This document shows positions 37,179 to 49,334 of a stretch of DNA of 64,000 bases, piece after piece. Under the pieces are notes generated by a model. The model made no database searches. It worked only from the letters and a program-made list of their open reading frames with translations, and was not told the origin of the DNA. Source of the stretch: Plantago elongata (Eukaryota > Streptophyta > Magnoliopsida > Lamiales > Plantaginaceae); the NCBI GenBank assembly GCA_036897095.1, contig JAYMSP010000084.1:1-64000 (forward strand), in the 5' to 3' direction. A program made the position numbers and the translations under genes. Each line of letters starts with the position of its first letter. Positions within the stretch are counted from its first letter, which is position 1.

Positions 37179-37294
37179 CTAATGGTAAAGATTTATTGTT
37201 TTAAACGGTTAAAAGGTGACTCGAACCTACAATCTATCAGTTGGGGTGAACATCTTATCTGAGTTGCGCTTCATTGTCAATCTAATGGTAAAGA
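37179..37294 (-). mobile_element. tRNA-derived mini-SINE with 13-bp target duplication (copy 2)
   Basis: A 90-bp insert (37192-37281) is flanked by exact 13-bp CTAATGGTAAAGA (37179-37191 and 37282-37294). On the minus strand it begins ATTGACAATGAAG, has a decayed A box, keeps the GGTTCGAGTCACC B box, and ends in CCGTTTAAAAC. It aligns along its whole length with the insert at 2016-2109, including both edges. It is more diverged than copy 1 and its A tail has decayed, so it is probably older. Confidence 0.82.
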
Positions 37295-37739
37295 CTAAAG
37301 ACAGAGAAATGATCTAAATATGAATTATACCAAGTGAACTCGCTTAATTTGGAAAGGGTTTACATGTCAGATACCAAAATCCAAATATCATTCCAGGTGG
37401 TGAAGAGATTAAATGAAATGCAGGAGAGCCTCGAAAGATATAAGCATATTCATCGTAAAAGATTGGATATGAAATGAAAATCGCAACTATTGAAACTAAA
37501 AGAAGCCTCAAATTCAATCTTCTGCACAAGAAATCCACAACATGTTCTCTATCTCACTGCCTGTTTGTTATTCTGCTGACTGCTAACTGACAAATTCCAA
37601 TTCCGACATTTATTTGATACACGAGACTAATTAATTGGATGGGCATGGCGCTTAATTAAAGTTTGAACAGAGATGATCACACAAATATTGTATGATTACA
37701 GATGACTTTATTAGACTAACTGATGCTTTCCACAGGATT
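37295..37739. other. 3' flank of the ABIL1-type gene
   Basis: Likely contains the ABIL1 3'UTR on the minus strand. No separate gene is seen. Confidence 0.4.
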
Positions 37740-40419
37740 TCACGCATTGGTCTTCAGTTTCCGGGTCTTTTGCTTCACAAAGAAACCTGATAGCATGCTC
37801 CTGCTTCGCAGAGGGGCACGAATCATCTCTTGTTGTACTGGATTGTCAAAAGATTTATACGGATTTAAGGGTTTGGAGTTGCCCGGAGATTCCTGCAGAA
37901 GAAAATTTATTAGCATCATGGTTAATTGGTTTTCATTTTGCATCAAGCAATTGTCTAGTCAAATATGATAGATAGTAGAAATTATATTATGTGTGCTGAA
38001 GAATTAAACTGAATATTCATTGTATTCCAAGTTGCTACATTTTTATGCAAGTTCAGCAAAGGATCTGCAACTAATCATTACTTTTTCATCAGTGTTGTGA
38101 CTTCATGGAATAACAGAGGTTTTTATATGGAGGTGGGTAACAAGTTTCAACAAGCTTATCCTTAGGTAAACTTTCCAACTAACTAATGTTTACAGTTCAA
38201 CAATCCCAGAGACTGTACATCGGACAAATAGCCCCCGAAGAGGAAGATCAAACTTTCTCTCTTACCACGTACCAGTATTCACAAAACTGGAAACATGTTA
38301 AAAAATGTGTATGGTTCAATTGTGTGAGCTAATACAAATAAACACCACAAGAATAGGTAAATATGCAGGAAGAAAATTCTGAGAATACCCGTCTTGTGAC
38401 ACCCAGGGTTTGCATAGCTACTCTTGAAGCTGGTGTCGATTTCATCCTCGGGAAATTTTCACCATCTAGCACATGCAGTGAGTTTTACGAAAGTGAGAAA
38501 GAACTTCTTAACTGTGAACACATATTTGAGTACAATTTGGACATTTCCATACCTAATGAGGCGAATTGACCTGTTACTCTTCCATTTGCTTTTGTGTCCT
38601 CAGTGCTGCAAAATAGCAATTACAACTTCGTTTTTGCTCAAACCACTTGAAGCAGAACACGGATTACCTTATCAGAAAGGCGGACTAACCTCATAATACC
38701 ACGTGGAGAGCCTTTCAAGGTCGACTTCGTTTCAGATGCCATATGCCATGAAAGAGTTTTTGCGGCTTGAGCGCCTATATCAAATGGGAAACGTTAGCTA
38801 CTATATAAGCACATATGTGCTTCTATGTTGTATATATATGTATACATGTATATTTACTGGTCAATTTCAATATTCACATTGAGGAAAATCAGCTACCTGA
38901 AGGGTATAGACGTCCTCTCACTTGTTGCCTAGGATCCGTCTGTATATGTGGGCTAAAATGTACCTTCTTGTTGACAGAGTCTACATTGAGTGTAACAATA
39001 CAAGAATAAGATGAGAGGTTCGGAAAGACATGAACATACTCAAGGAAAATCCTTTGGAAGCAAGATTAATCTTACTCGGTAAAGTATAATGTTTGTGATG
39101 CTTCGGGATAATGGCTAATAGTTGCTGCTGCCTAAGACCTTCTTTATCCGTATATGTTTGACATGTCAGAAGTTGCTTCAACACAAATGTATGTTTCAGC
39201 CTCAATATGTGTCAATGATCCAAAAATCATATGTAGGTAACAAGAAAATCACCTGACTCAGACATGTAACTCTGAGATCCATTGATGAAATGTCCGATGT
39301 CTGTTGCTCCAGAATATCACTCAATTTGTAAGCGACAGTACCAAGATGGTCAACAGCATTGACCAGAGCTCGTACTGCATAATCTTTCAAATTGTCGAGC
39401 ACCCTAGCAATTAAAGACAGTTCATAAGTAAAACTTCAGTGGAGAGGCAAAACATAAGTATATCAGTGCACATCATAGAACCCAGCAGCACCATAGGCAC
39501 TCCATTTACTGACAGATGCAAAAACCACATTGCTGAGAATAGTTTGGCAGAAGCCTTACATTTGCTTCTGCTCACTTTGAAGGTACGACTTTTCACAATA
39601 CTCTGCCGCAGAATAGAGCTGCGGTCTAAGGTTCTTGAGTTCCTATACAGTAGTAATACGAAAAACAGATTCTTAATCAACAAACCGGTATAGATCAGAC
39701 ACAACAAAAGTAACAACAGAGATATACTTAAACTGTGGTGGTAAATCATGAATAAATATCCTATTAATCGAAAACATGGAAGCTTTGAAGGAAATTGATG
39801 ACAGGGAGTCAGCGACCAACCAAAAAGGAAACTTTGCACAATATTCATCTCCACAATCGAGAGACCGTCTTTAACAAATGAGATCAAACTTAGAGCCCAT
39901 TCTCCTATTAATTTTTACGAATTTCTAGCACATTAATCAATCAACAAATGCAAGACCACATCTATCTGCAAAATTAGCTTCCACGAATAGTTCGTACGAT
40001 GCAAGTATCATACAACCAGAGACTACTAGTATTGTGCCACTGTGCTACAGTAGAATCATACTAGAACAAAAAACAACAAAACATAACAAAACTTTCTGCA
40101 TATCCTGTCTATATGCCATATCACTGAAACCAAAAATGAAAAAACTGATTCACCAAGACGACTAAAACACAAATGTCCCTCAATTCACCAATGAGATCAA
40201 GAACAATTAACAAACAAATCGAAAATCACACACAATTTAGTCAACTACAAGTCAACCAGCTAAACACAAACACCACTACAGATCTGATCGAGAAGAAGCA
40301 AGAAGTTGAAAAAAAGAGCTACATTCATTCACCTGCAAGGCAGTAACGAAGCTCTTGCTTCTCTCCATGGAAGCCTCATCAAATGTCATGGTCTGATTCT
40401 CCACCTCCATAGAGCACAT
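37740..40419 (-). CDS. ABIL1: ABI-like SCAR/WAVE complex subunit (ABIL1 type)
   Basis: A subunit of the SCAR/WAVE complex, which activates Arp2/3-driven actin branching in the cytoplasm and at membranes, affecting cell shape. Nine exons, read downward: 40419-40333, 39642-39560, 39403-39253, 39175-39076, 38980-38897, 38774-38690, 38605-38553, 38465-38389 and 37892-37740. All have GT/AG ends and a continuous frame; the product is 290 aa (Arabidopsis ABIL1 about 298). The conserved N-terminal Abi homology region includes MTFDEASMERSKSFVTAL, LRPQLYSAAEYCEKSYLQSE, DNLKDYAVRALVNAVDHLGT and TYTDKEGLRQQQLLAIIPKH. The middle reads NSVNKKVHFSPHIQTDPRQ and KTLSWHMASETKSTLKG. The C-terminus is SMLSGFFVKQKTRKLK. 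Three in-frame ATGs open exon 1 (40419, 40410, 40389); the first gives MCSMEVEN, and the second is also plausible. As in plant ABILs, the SH3 domain of animal Abi is absent. Confidence 0.92.
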
Positions 40420-42858
40420 AAATGAGTCAATCAGCTCCAAGCAGCATGAATGCACAGAATGTCGAAATGAGCAGTAATTAGAGTACAGAGATTAATGAAG
40501 CGATGACAATAAATGGAGTAGTTAATAAGTTAAGTCCGTTGGATGAATTTGAATCTACGCAAGGAATAAAAGTGTGCGGGTGAAAGAGAAAGCGACGTCG
40601 TTCTGGCGATTAATTTGGGAAAGTTGGATTTTACAGACAGACTGTAGACTGGAAATGGAAAGGTTGCTCAACAACTGTAGGTGATGATGGTGGGTCACAC
40701 TTTTAGGATTTTATGGGGGACTAGTCATTTTCATGTGTTACTTGCCTTGCCTCGCTGCATTTATGCTTGGGGTGATGGGGTGTTCTCGAACCAATTATGA
40801 TTGTTACTAAATGCGTGATAGTATTTAAGTTGATGTCAAACGTGAAGTTAAAAATATTTTAAAATTTATCGATTAGAGATGAAGTTATTTTTTATATAGA
40901 TTAGATGTTTATGTGTATCTAACATTAATATTGGTGGAACTAAACTAGAGGAACAAAACACCAAACTTTTATAGAGCAATATTCAATTTGATTGAATATT
41001 TGATTGGTTTGGCATATTTCCTACAAATTGTATTTGATTTGTTTGTACTTGAGTGTGCATATTTATTTGTTTTGGAATATTCAATTCGTTTTTATTTGAA
41101 TACTTCAAAAACGATGTGTATTTAACTTAAATATAATTGAATATAGAAGGTATGTGTTGGAGAAAGATGAATTGTGTATGGTTGAATGGAGAGGTGAATA
41201 TATACATGGATTTCTAACGGGGTATTTGGCATAACATCTGAATTCAGTTCAGTTGCATTTTTACGATAAAAAACCACATAAAAACTCACGAATACAAATA
41301 ATTCAACTCCATTTCTATATCAATTTTTTTTATGTGTAGATAACTTGATGATATCAAATATTTGTGCTCGTCAAGGGATTATGATGCAAAGTAAAACCTA
41401 CTAGTCAAGAATTTTATGTGAATTCGATATGAAGGATTTTTCTAAACACACATCATTTTGTAGGCTAGCGGGAAGAATAAACGGCCTCCCAAACTAACAT
41501 TTGATAAACTAACTTTTCAGATGAATTTACCTGCAATTTAAAGTTGCATTATGAAGGCCATTAATTAACTTTATGCAGAGGAGGATGAGTAGATGAGGCT
41601 GCTGCCAATCTTATCACAATCATTAGGTAATCTGATTCCAGCTACTCATGGTATCAAACATAATGGCCAGCGATAGTAATAATGTCCCAAGTTAGCTTTT
41701 TACAGAAACACAAAAACGAATTTAGAAGCTACAAATTAAGTATATTTGGGCTTACATGCCCCGATAACAAGTTAAATAGTCAGTCCACCATAAGCAGGCC
41801 AACAACTTTCCACCAGTGCAAAATTTGTCATCATCAGGCCAACCAATTCTTATAAACAGTGGGCCGGTTTAAAACTATGATAAAATCCACATTAAGGATG
41901 CTAAAAGGAATTCAGCATATGGGAATGTGGAATATCATTTATATTAATACTCAGAATATATAGAAACGAGAGGTCGGAAAGGAGTACAAGAGCACTTTCA
42001 TATGGGACCACGTAGGGCTCAAATCGGGTTTACTCACATGTTACATAATTTACATAATAAGCATGGTAGACCCTAGATAAATTCAATCCATGTGCATATA
42101 ATCATGGAGATGGTTAAGTATAACAGAATACATTTACAAAACCTAACACCTTATCGCCTAGTTCTAGTAAGAACTGGCCTACCAAACTGCTGGAATTTAA
42201 TTGTCTCATGTTAAGACAGGCAGGTTTCACTACACAAGTTTCTTTCATTACAACATGAACGTTGAACGGATGCTCCATGCCATCTATTTCAACTTCCAAC
42301 CAACCCTATAGCTACAATGACATAAAATGAAAAACTCATGTACAATGTTTCAGGTGATTGGTTAAGTTACAGAAGAGCCAAACAGAATAGAAATAACATA
42401 TTCTTGAGGGGTTTAGCTAGTCTTGCCCTTTCGAAACCAGTTCGAACGAGAAGTAAATCAACAGAGATTATGTATCAACAGACATGAGCAGCACATCCTA
42501 ATCTACCAGACAGTTGTCAATATAGGTCTAAACAAGAAGTGGATCCTGCTAGAAAAGAGAGAGCAACCATTCATGTTCAACATTGCCTAAACTAGAACAC
42601 GAACCAAACGAATTTATAAGTCCAGCTATTCATATATGAAAGGAAGATATGTTATGCAAAATGTAAACCCCTCACAGAGGCTGCTGGCTCTCATAGGAGC
42701 TAAAACAACAATGTCGAATAGCGACGAACATGATGAAACACAGAAAAGCTACTTACAAAGTCCAAATCCTAAACTAACCAAACATTAGTAAGAGAAAAAA
42801 TAAATAAAAATTTCCTTCCAGGATTATCAGATTACCATATCTCTGCCAATACTCTCCT
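40420..42858. other. ABIL1 promoter side and SLD 3' side
   Basis: 40420 to about 40640 is the likely ABIL1 5'UTR and promoter. The part just below 42859 is the likely desaturase 3'UTR. Between them is AT-rich DNA (about 40750-41470), then a more balanced stretch with no open frame over 61 codons. No gene is supported. Confidence 0.45.
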
Positions 42859-44214
42859 TCATCCATGTGTGTTCATAGCTTCCCAGACCAAATTCTTAGG
42901 GACGGGGGACGATAAATCCCTAGCCTCCATCGCAGCAGTCCTAAGAGTCCTAAGCGTCCACCTATTCGCCTCAAAGAAGGACAAACTTATGTAAGGCAAG
43001 TTATGCTTCTTACACAAGGCTTGCACCAAAGGCGAAATCTTCCTCAACTGGCACCTAGGCAACCTAGGGAACAAATGATGCTCCAACTGAAACTGCAATC
43101 CACCGAAAAACCAATCCATCCACGAAGAACACGAGATATCGATCGTCCCAGCCGTCTGTTTCTCAAACCAATCGTTCCCTTTCGGCGCCCCAACATACAC
43201 ACTAGCCGCAAAATGGTTCAAGGTAAACTGAACATGCTGAATCGAACAAGCAGTAAAGCTAGCCAACACAAACAACACTCTCTCGGTCCAATTCGGCAAG
43301 CACGAAACTAGCAAAGGAAACCAAGTCCAGAACACCATAATCCCCAATATGTTCAACGCTCTATCGGGCACTTTTCGACCCGAGAACAACAGTAAGAACG
43401 TTTGCACATACAGATTAACTCTAGCACCAATCATAACAGGGTAATACGTAAAATGCTGGTAACTAACAAAGAATCTCGATAACGAGTCGAAAGTAAGCTC
43501 TCTACCGTAAAACACCGATGGAATCGACTTGAAGAACCTATTCGACACCGCGAAAACCGGCAAATGCTGAAGATCCGGATCGTAATCGAGACTATTGCAA
43601 GCCACATGGTGAGCATTGTGAGTCCATTTCCACCAAGCAATGCTAATACCTGTCAAACAATTACCCGTCAGGATCTGGCACAGCTTGTTGAACCCACGAG
43701 TCTTCATTATCTGGTAATGACCCGAATCGTGACCCAAATAAGCCACCTGGATCCACGAAAACCCTAACAATCCACCACAGAGAAGATGAAGCATCACTCC
43801 CTCACAAAACAGCACACCATAGAAACAAGCGAACAGCATCATTGTAACAAAGCAAAGCGAGTAGATCGTCCCGTGACCTTTCTTCTCGAACAAGCCAGAT
43901 TTGTTAAACTGAGCTACGAGAGATCTGTAATCCTTAGAAACATCCGAAACGACGAAATCCTCGAGGTAGAAGCCGGTGAAGTAATTGTCGAGATACTTCC
44001 AGGCGGTGCCCGGATGGAAGGCGATGAAGGCGTCGGTGACGTCCTGGCCAGATAGATTGAGGAGGAGGATGTCTCCACCAGGGTGAATTTTGGCCCATTC
44101 TGTGACATTGTAGACCTTCCCTTGAATTGAGAGCCAGAGGTCGTCTAGCTTGGTGTGTTTCTTGAGCTCATCGGAGGTGATGTAGGTCTTCTTGGCAGTG
44201 GTATCTGCTGCCAT
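42859..44214 (-). CDS. SLD: Delta-8 sphingolipid long-chain-base desaturase, cytochrome b5 fusion
   Basis: Inserts the delta-8 double bond into sphingoid long-chain bases in the ER membrane. In plants this affects glucosylceramide content, cold tolerance and aluminium response. One exon, 451 aa (family about 449). The ATG at 44214 gives MAADTTAKK; no ATG lies upstream in frame. The N-terminal cytochrome b5 domain spans about 8-80, with heme ligand motif HPGGD (44-48) and second histidine in AFHPGT (His67). The desaturase domain has three histidine boxes: HDSGH (162-166), HNAHH (199-203) and QLEHH (376-380), where Gln replaces the first His as in front-end desaturases. Hydrophobic membrane spans lie at about 117-155 and 288-325. 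All key residues are present. Front-end desaturases of this shape could also act on acyl lipids, but the whole-length match is to plant SLD proteins. Confidence 0.95.
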   Translation of the reverse strand: MAADTTAKKTYITSDELKKHTKLDDLWLSIQGKVYNVTEWAKIHPGGDILLLNLSGQDVTDAFIAFHPGTAWKYLDNYFTGFYLEDFVVSDVSKDYRSLVAQFNKSGLFEKKGHGTIYSLCFVTMMLFACFYGVLFCEGVMLHLLCGGLLGFSWIQVAYLGHDSGHYQIMKTRGFNKLCQILTGNCLTGISIAWWKWTHNAHHVACNSLDYDPDLQHLPVFAVSNRFFKSIPSVFYGRELTFDSLSRFFVSYQHFTYYPVMIGARVNLYVQTFLLLFSGRKVPDRALNILGIMVFWTWFPLLVSCLPNWTERVLFVLASFTACSIQHVQFTLNHFAASVYVGAPKGNDWFEKQTAGTIDISCSSWMDWFFGGLQFQLEHHLFPRLPRCQLRKISPLVQALCKKHNLPYISLSFFEANRWTLRTLRTAAMEARDLSSPVPKNLVWEAMNTHG

Positions 44215-45067
44215 TGTTGGGTGAAGATGAAGCGAAGGAAACAATGTGGATTGGAATTGAACGAACCAGATCCGAATTTGGAGATCAGAGGAAAGGTAGG
44301 GTGAGGAAAGGGGAAATAATACAAACCCCTTTTAATTCTTGAAATTTGTGGTATTGGAGTAATCTTTTTGTGTGTGGGTATTTATTGGTTTTCTCCTTTT
44401 TGGGAGAGTGGATTTGTTTAAACTTATCGACTAAGTCTCATAAGATACGGTTAACTGAATATGATAATTCTTTAACGTAAAATATAATATTATAATTGTA
44501 ATAATTTAAAATGAACAAATTTATTATCAATACAATATCATTATACTCTAATAATTGAAAGTATAAATATTTATTTGAAAGAACATAATCGTAATTTATT
44601 TTTTATGAGTTGTCTCAATTTAGCACTCGATTAGAAATTAAATAGAAGACTCGTGGCGGTATGTATGGGAAATTTGAAAGTTTATTTTGGTAATTTAAAA
44701 TTAAGGAAAGGGATGCGGTGGTGCAGAAGATATTTTAGGGTGTTTGTCGAGTTTCGGTCCACACAAGTGAACGCGCGATTGATGAGTTGTGCATCACACG
44801 TAGAAGGAGGAGGAGATAGTGGACTAGGGAAGAAGACGACTTGCAGGAGCTGAAATGTCGTTTCAGTTTTTGATTTTGTATTGGATTTCTTTTATATAAT
44901 TAAATCAATTAATGATTAGTCATGGTTAATGGCGAGATACGCGCTAAACTAGTAGGGGTCCTTTTTTTGTCAAGTATTTGGACTTTGTTGAAGTAATTAA
45001 TTCCCTAATGCCATGGATTGTTCTCTTTCTACAAGTGTTAAGTGCATGTTGAACTAATTTTATTTTA
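44215..45067. promoter_or_regulatory. 5' flank of the desaturase gene
   Basis: The first 70-120 bases (to about 44335) are the likely leader. Further out is AT-rich DNA with a short GC-richer patch (44650-44860) holding a 66-codon frame of no recognised family. No TATA box was assigned with confidence. Confidence 0.4.
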
Positions 45068-45445
45068 GAAAATTACATATAAAGTAAGTGACTTTATAAG
45101 AACTCTTTTAAAAAATTATTATATACGTGGTCAATTTATTTTTTGGAGTTCTAATTTTTCCACTCACAACATGACTTTTTACGAAGTCCCCTCTTTTCTT
45201 TATCTCTTGCACAAATGAACCAATCTAATAAAGTTTTGTAAAAAATAACATTCTATTTTTTTAGTCCTAATTTCTTCCAACTACAATATGATTTTCTATT
45301 AATGTTCCTTCTTTCTTTTTCTCCAAGTCTCCCATACTTTTGTATATACGAAATTCATTTGTTCTTCATAGTTTCCAAATTTTTCTCTTCTTCTCTTGCA
45401 ATTTTTCCTCTTGATCAGATTATTTCACCCGTTTTTTCTGTTTAA
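45068..45445 (+). repeat. Left terminal inverted repeat of the foldback-like element
   Basis: It matches the complement of 49335-49704. Anchors include TTAGTCCTAATTTCTTCCA at 45261-45279, whose exact complement is at 49505-49523, and AAATTCATTTGTTCTT at 45351-45366, complementary to 49420-49435. Blocks TTTATCTCTTGCACAAA, CTCCAAGTCT and TCAGATT-TTTCAC also align in order. Confidence 0.85.
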
Positions 45446-47964
45446 ACTGTGTTTTTTTTACAATTATCACCATGAATTTCATTGTCTCTCTCTCACGTTC
45501 AATGGTTTTAGACATACTTTTGGCATAAAACTTGGGTTTACCTTTTTTATTTTCTAGATATCGGTTGAAGTATTTAATTATGAGCACTCCCCTATTTTTA
45601 CGTGTTTATGTTGAAACTACTATTGTTGACGGGAAAAATTAATAACCAAAATTTATACTTTTGAAATTAGCGAAACCAACATTTGTGTTTCTAAAACTAA
45701 GTTTCTTATGAAACTAATTTTGAAACTAGATTTTTGTTGTTTTGAAACAAACTTCAGATTTTCTACCGTCAGTTAATGTATCGGCATGACTATTGTCATT
45801 AAATGTATCCACATCACACACGTGTCCATTGATCTCTATCGCACTCAATCATTGCTCTATATCGCAGTCTACTATCGTTTTTTATCGCCCACAACAACTA
45901 CTTGTTATTTAAATTTAATTTTTTCGTTAATTTTTTTTAAAAATAATTAAACACATATTATATAATTTGAAAGAGAATTATAATCTTAAAAATTATAATT
46001 AGTCACAAATATTCACATTACTCAAAATTAAGGTTGATAAGTAATGAGAAAGAGGACAACATTCACATGAACCCTAAATTAAAATTCTCAGATTATTTTA
46101 AATAATTTAATTTTTATTACTGATTTATATTTTTTGTTACATTGGAGAACATTTTAATTCAATTTTAATTTTTGGTTTTTTAAAGATTTTAATTTTGTTA
46201 ATTGCGATATTGAATATATGAAGAATATTTTTTTAATGATATTTAAAAAAATATTTTAAATATATTAAGCGAGGTAGGTGGTTAGAGCAACACGTAGTGC
46301 AACACCTCATGTAACACGAACGACATTCTATGGCAACATTTAGTGCAAAAGGTAGGAAATAATTTAATCTCAACCGTTGAAGTTCTAATCCAATGGATTA
46401 AAATAATTGACTAACGTTAGTCAAGACAATACCATGACTGACGATAGAAGGTCCCAACTAACTTTCATGTTTTTGAAACTAGCTTTTGTGAACATGAAAC
46501 TAGATTTTTTTTTAATTCTGAAACTAGCTTTATGAGTTCCTAAAACTAACGTTTGTGTTTTTTAAACTAGCTTTTGTGAACAGAAATGTTAAACACAGGA
46601 TGACTTTTACTAAAGGCAGGACGCTACTTTTACATATTATAAATAATACCGCTATTATACTAATTTATAAAATAGTCCAATAATTTTTTTAAAAAATACT
46701 TTTTTTCTTAAAAAATATCAAAATAAATTTATTCGAGTTAGATCATCTGCCGAACGAAAAAACACGAAGAAATTGAAGAACACGAAGATCGAAAAAATCA
46801 AAGAATACGATCAAACCAACACCACCGGAGCAAGAACAACTCTGTATCGGAGTTGGGAAGCTCCGCCCAGATCTAGGCGGAGCTGTACAAAGCTCCATAT
46901 CGGATCTTAAAAAAAGCTCTGATCGGAGTTTGAAGAGCTTTGTGCTCCGATCGGAGCTTGGTCCTGATCTGACCAGTGGTCAAATTCGGTTCAATTTAGT
47001 GTAATTGTTTTTTTTAATTTTTTTACTTTTTTTTAAAAATTTATTTGTATAAAGTTGGTTAATTTAATTACACTAAACAATTAAATAATTATTAAGGACT
47101 ATGAATATGAATTATAAGAATATATAAAAATCTCAAATTCATCATTATTCATAAAGTATGAATAATAATTTTATAATATTAATTTTCGTTACGTTATGGT
47201 ATCATAGTGTATATACGTTCATATATTTTCGATGATGTGATAATTTGATAAATTTTACGAAAAATGGGACTAATTCTATATTTATATAATTTGAAGGGTC
47301 ATTTGTAATATATAAAAATGTGTCCTACGTTTAGTAAAAACGGTTATGCGTTTAACAATCCATTTTGTAAACATGAAACTAGCTTTTTGTTGTTCTGAAA
47401 CATAGCAGTTAGTTTCAAACATTTTTGTACTAGCTAGTTTCAGGATTTTTGTGAAAATGAAATTAGGTTTTTTTTCCAGAAACTAATACAAAATATATGA
47501 AACTAGGTTTTGTGATTTTGAAACTAGTTTTTGTGTTATTGAAACTTGCTTTTGTGAATATGAAACTAATACAAAAGATCATGAAATTAGGTTTGTGAAT
47601 CTGAACTAGCTTTTGTGACATGAAACTAATTTTTGTGAGCATGAAGCTAGGTTTTTGTTATTTTGAAACTAGCTTTTGTGAATATGAAACTAATACAAAA
47701 TAACATGAAAATCTAGGTTTGTGATTTTGAAACTAGTTTTTGTGTTATTGAAACTAGTTTTTATGAATCTGAAATTAATTTTTGTTGCTCTTAAACTAGC
47801 TTTTGCAATACAAAACTAATACAAAAGATCATGAAATTAGGTTTTGTGAATCTGACTAGCTTTTGTGAATATAAAACTAATACAAAATATCATAAAACTA
47901 GCTTTAATCATCATGAAACTCGCTTAATAAACATGAAATTAGTACTTTTCTTTTGTTGAAACTA

Positions 47965-49040
47965 GCATTGTAGTCCCGATTTACGCTTAATTAGGGTTTA
48001 GGATTTATGTATTCTTCCTCAACCCTAAACCCTAATTAAGACTGTAGCCCCCAAGGGTCTTTTCAAATTTAGTGGTGTTTTAGTGTTCACAATTCCATTT
48101 AGGGTTTTAGAACTATGAAACTAGGTTTTGAGTCCATGAAACTAGCTTGTGTGAGTATGAAACTAGGGTTTATACCAATGAAACTTACATTAATTATCAT
48201 GAAACTAGCTCAATGAACCTGAAACTAATACTTTTCTTTTGGTGAAACTAGCATTGTAGCCCCGAGAAACGGTCTTAATTAGGTTTTAATGTTTAGAACC
48301 CTAAACTCTAATTAAGACCGTAGCTCCCGGGAAAGAGTTTTCAAATCCAGTGGTTTTTTAGGGTTCACCATTCCCTTTAGTGTTTTAGAACTATGAAACT
48401 AGGTTTTGAGTCTATGAAACTAACTTGTGTGGGCATGAAACTAGGTTTTATACCCATGATACTAGTTTTAATCATCATGAAACTAGTTCAATAAACCTTA
48501 AACTAGTACTTTTCTTTTGCTGAAACTAGCATTGTAGTCTCGAGAAATGTTTAATTAGGGTTTAGGGTTTTCACCCGTCCTCAACCCTAAACTCTAATTA
48601 AGATTGAGCTTCCAGAGTGAGTTTTTTCAAATTCAGTATTTTTTTTGGGTTCACAATTCCCTTTAGGGTTTTAGAACTATGAAACTAGGTTTTGAGTTCA
48701 TGAAACTAGCTTGTGTGGGCATGAAACTGGGTTAATACCCATGAAACTAGTATTAATCATCATGAAACTAGCTTTAATTATCAAAAAACTAGCTTAATGA
48801 ACCTGAAACTAGTACTTTTATTTTGCTGAAACTAGCATTGTAGTCCCGAAAAATGCTTAATTAGGGTTTAGGGTTGAGGACGGGTACATGGCGGTCTCCC
48901 TGTACCCGTCCTCAACCCTAAATCATAATTAAGACCATATCCGGAGGGAGTTTTCAAATTCACTGATTTTTTTAAGGTTCACAATTCCTTTTAGGATTTA
49001 AAACTATGAAACTAGATTTTTGAGTCAAAGAAATTAACTT
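47965..49040 (+). repeat. Higher-order tandem repeat, four units of about 280-305 bp
   Basis: Units begin with GCATTGTAGYCYCGA at 47965, 48251, 48529 and 48835 (spacings 286, 278 and 306). Each contains, in order, a hairpin built on TTAATTAGGGTTTAGG and its complement, TTCAAATTYAGTG, GGTTCACAATTCC, TTTTAGAACTATGAAACTAG, TTTTGAGTCCATGAAACTA and further GAAACTAG motifs. The last unit is incomplete at its right edge. No protein-coding frame is shared among units. Confidence 0.88.
48857..48932. repeat. Near-perfect 32-bp-arm hairpin in the fourth tandem unit
   Basis: Arms 48857-48888 and 48901-48932 are complementary at 30 of 32 positions around a 12-base loop. The arm passes through GGGTTTAGGGTTGAGGACGG. 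The other three units carry shorter versions with only the AT-rich outer part of the stem well preserved. Confidence 0.88.
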
Positions 49041-49334
49041 CAATTCACGTTAAACTAATAAATGTTGTGTGACGGTACTTCAAACTAACTTTAGTGTTTT
49101 TGAAACTAGCTTTTGTATCCATGAAATTAGGATTTGTGGTTCTGAAATTAGTTTTTGCAGACATGAAACTAGTTTTTGTGAACATAAAATTAGATTTTTA
49201 TAGTTCTGAAACTAGTTGTATAAATGATGCTGAAACTAGTACAAATGATGATGAAGCTATTAAGTTTTATAGAAAAGTATATAAAGATGCCACTTTATGT
49301 AGTAGGATTACATATAAGACCTCTTTCAAAAAAC

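Noticed and set aside
48010-48045. Interstitial telomere repeat (CCCTAAACCCTAA)
   Set aside because: Only about two telomere-like units occur, and they are one arm of the palindrome present in every tandem unit, so telomere origin is not needed.
46450-49230. CRISPR-like array
   Set aside because: The repeats are degenerate, unevenly spaced and have no unique spacers, and the DNA is a plant nuclear genome.
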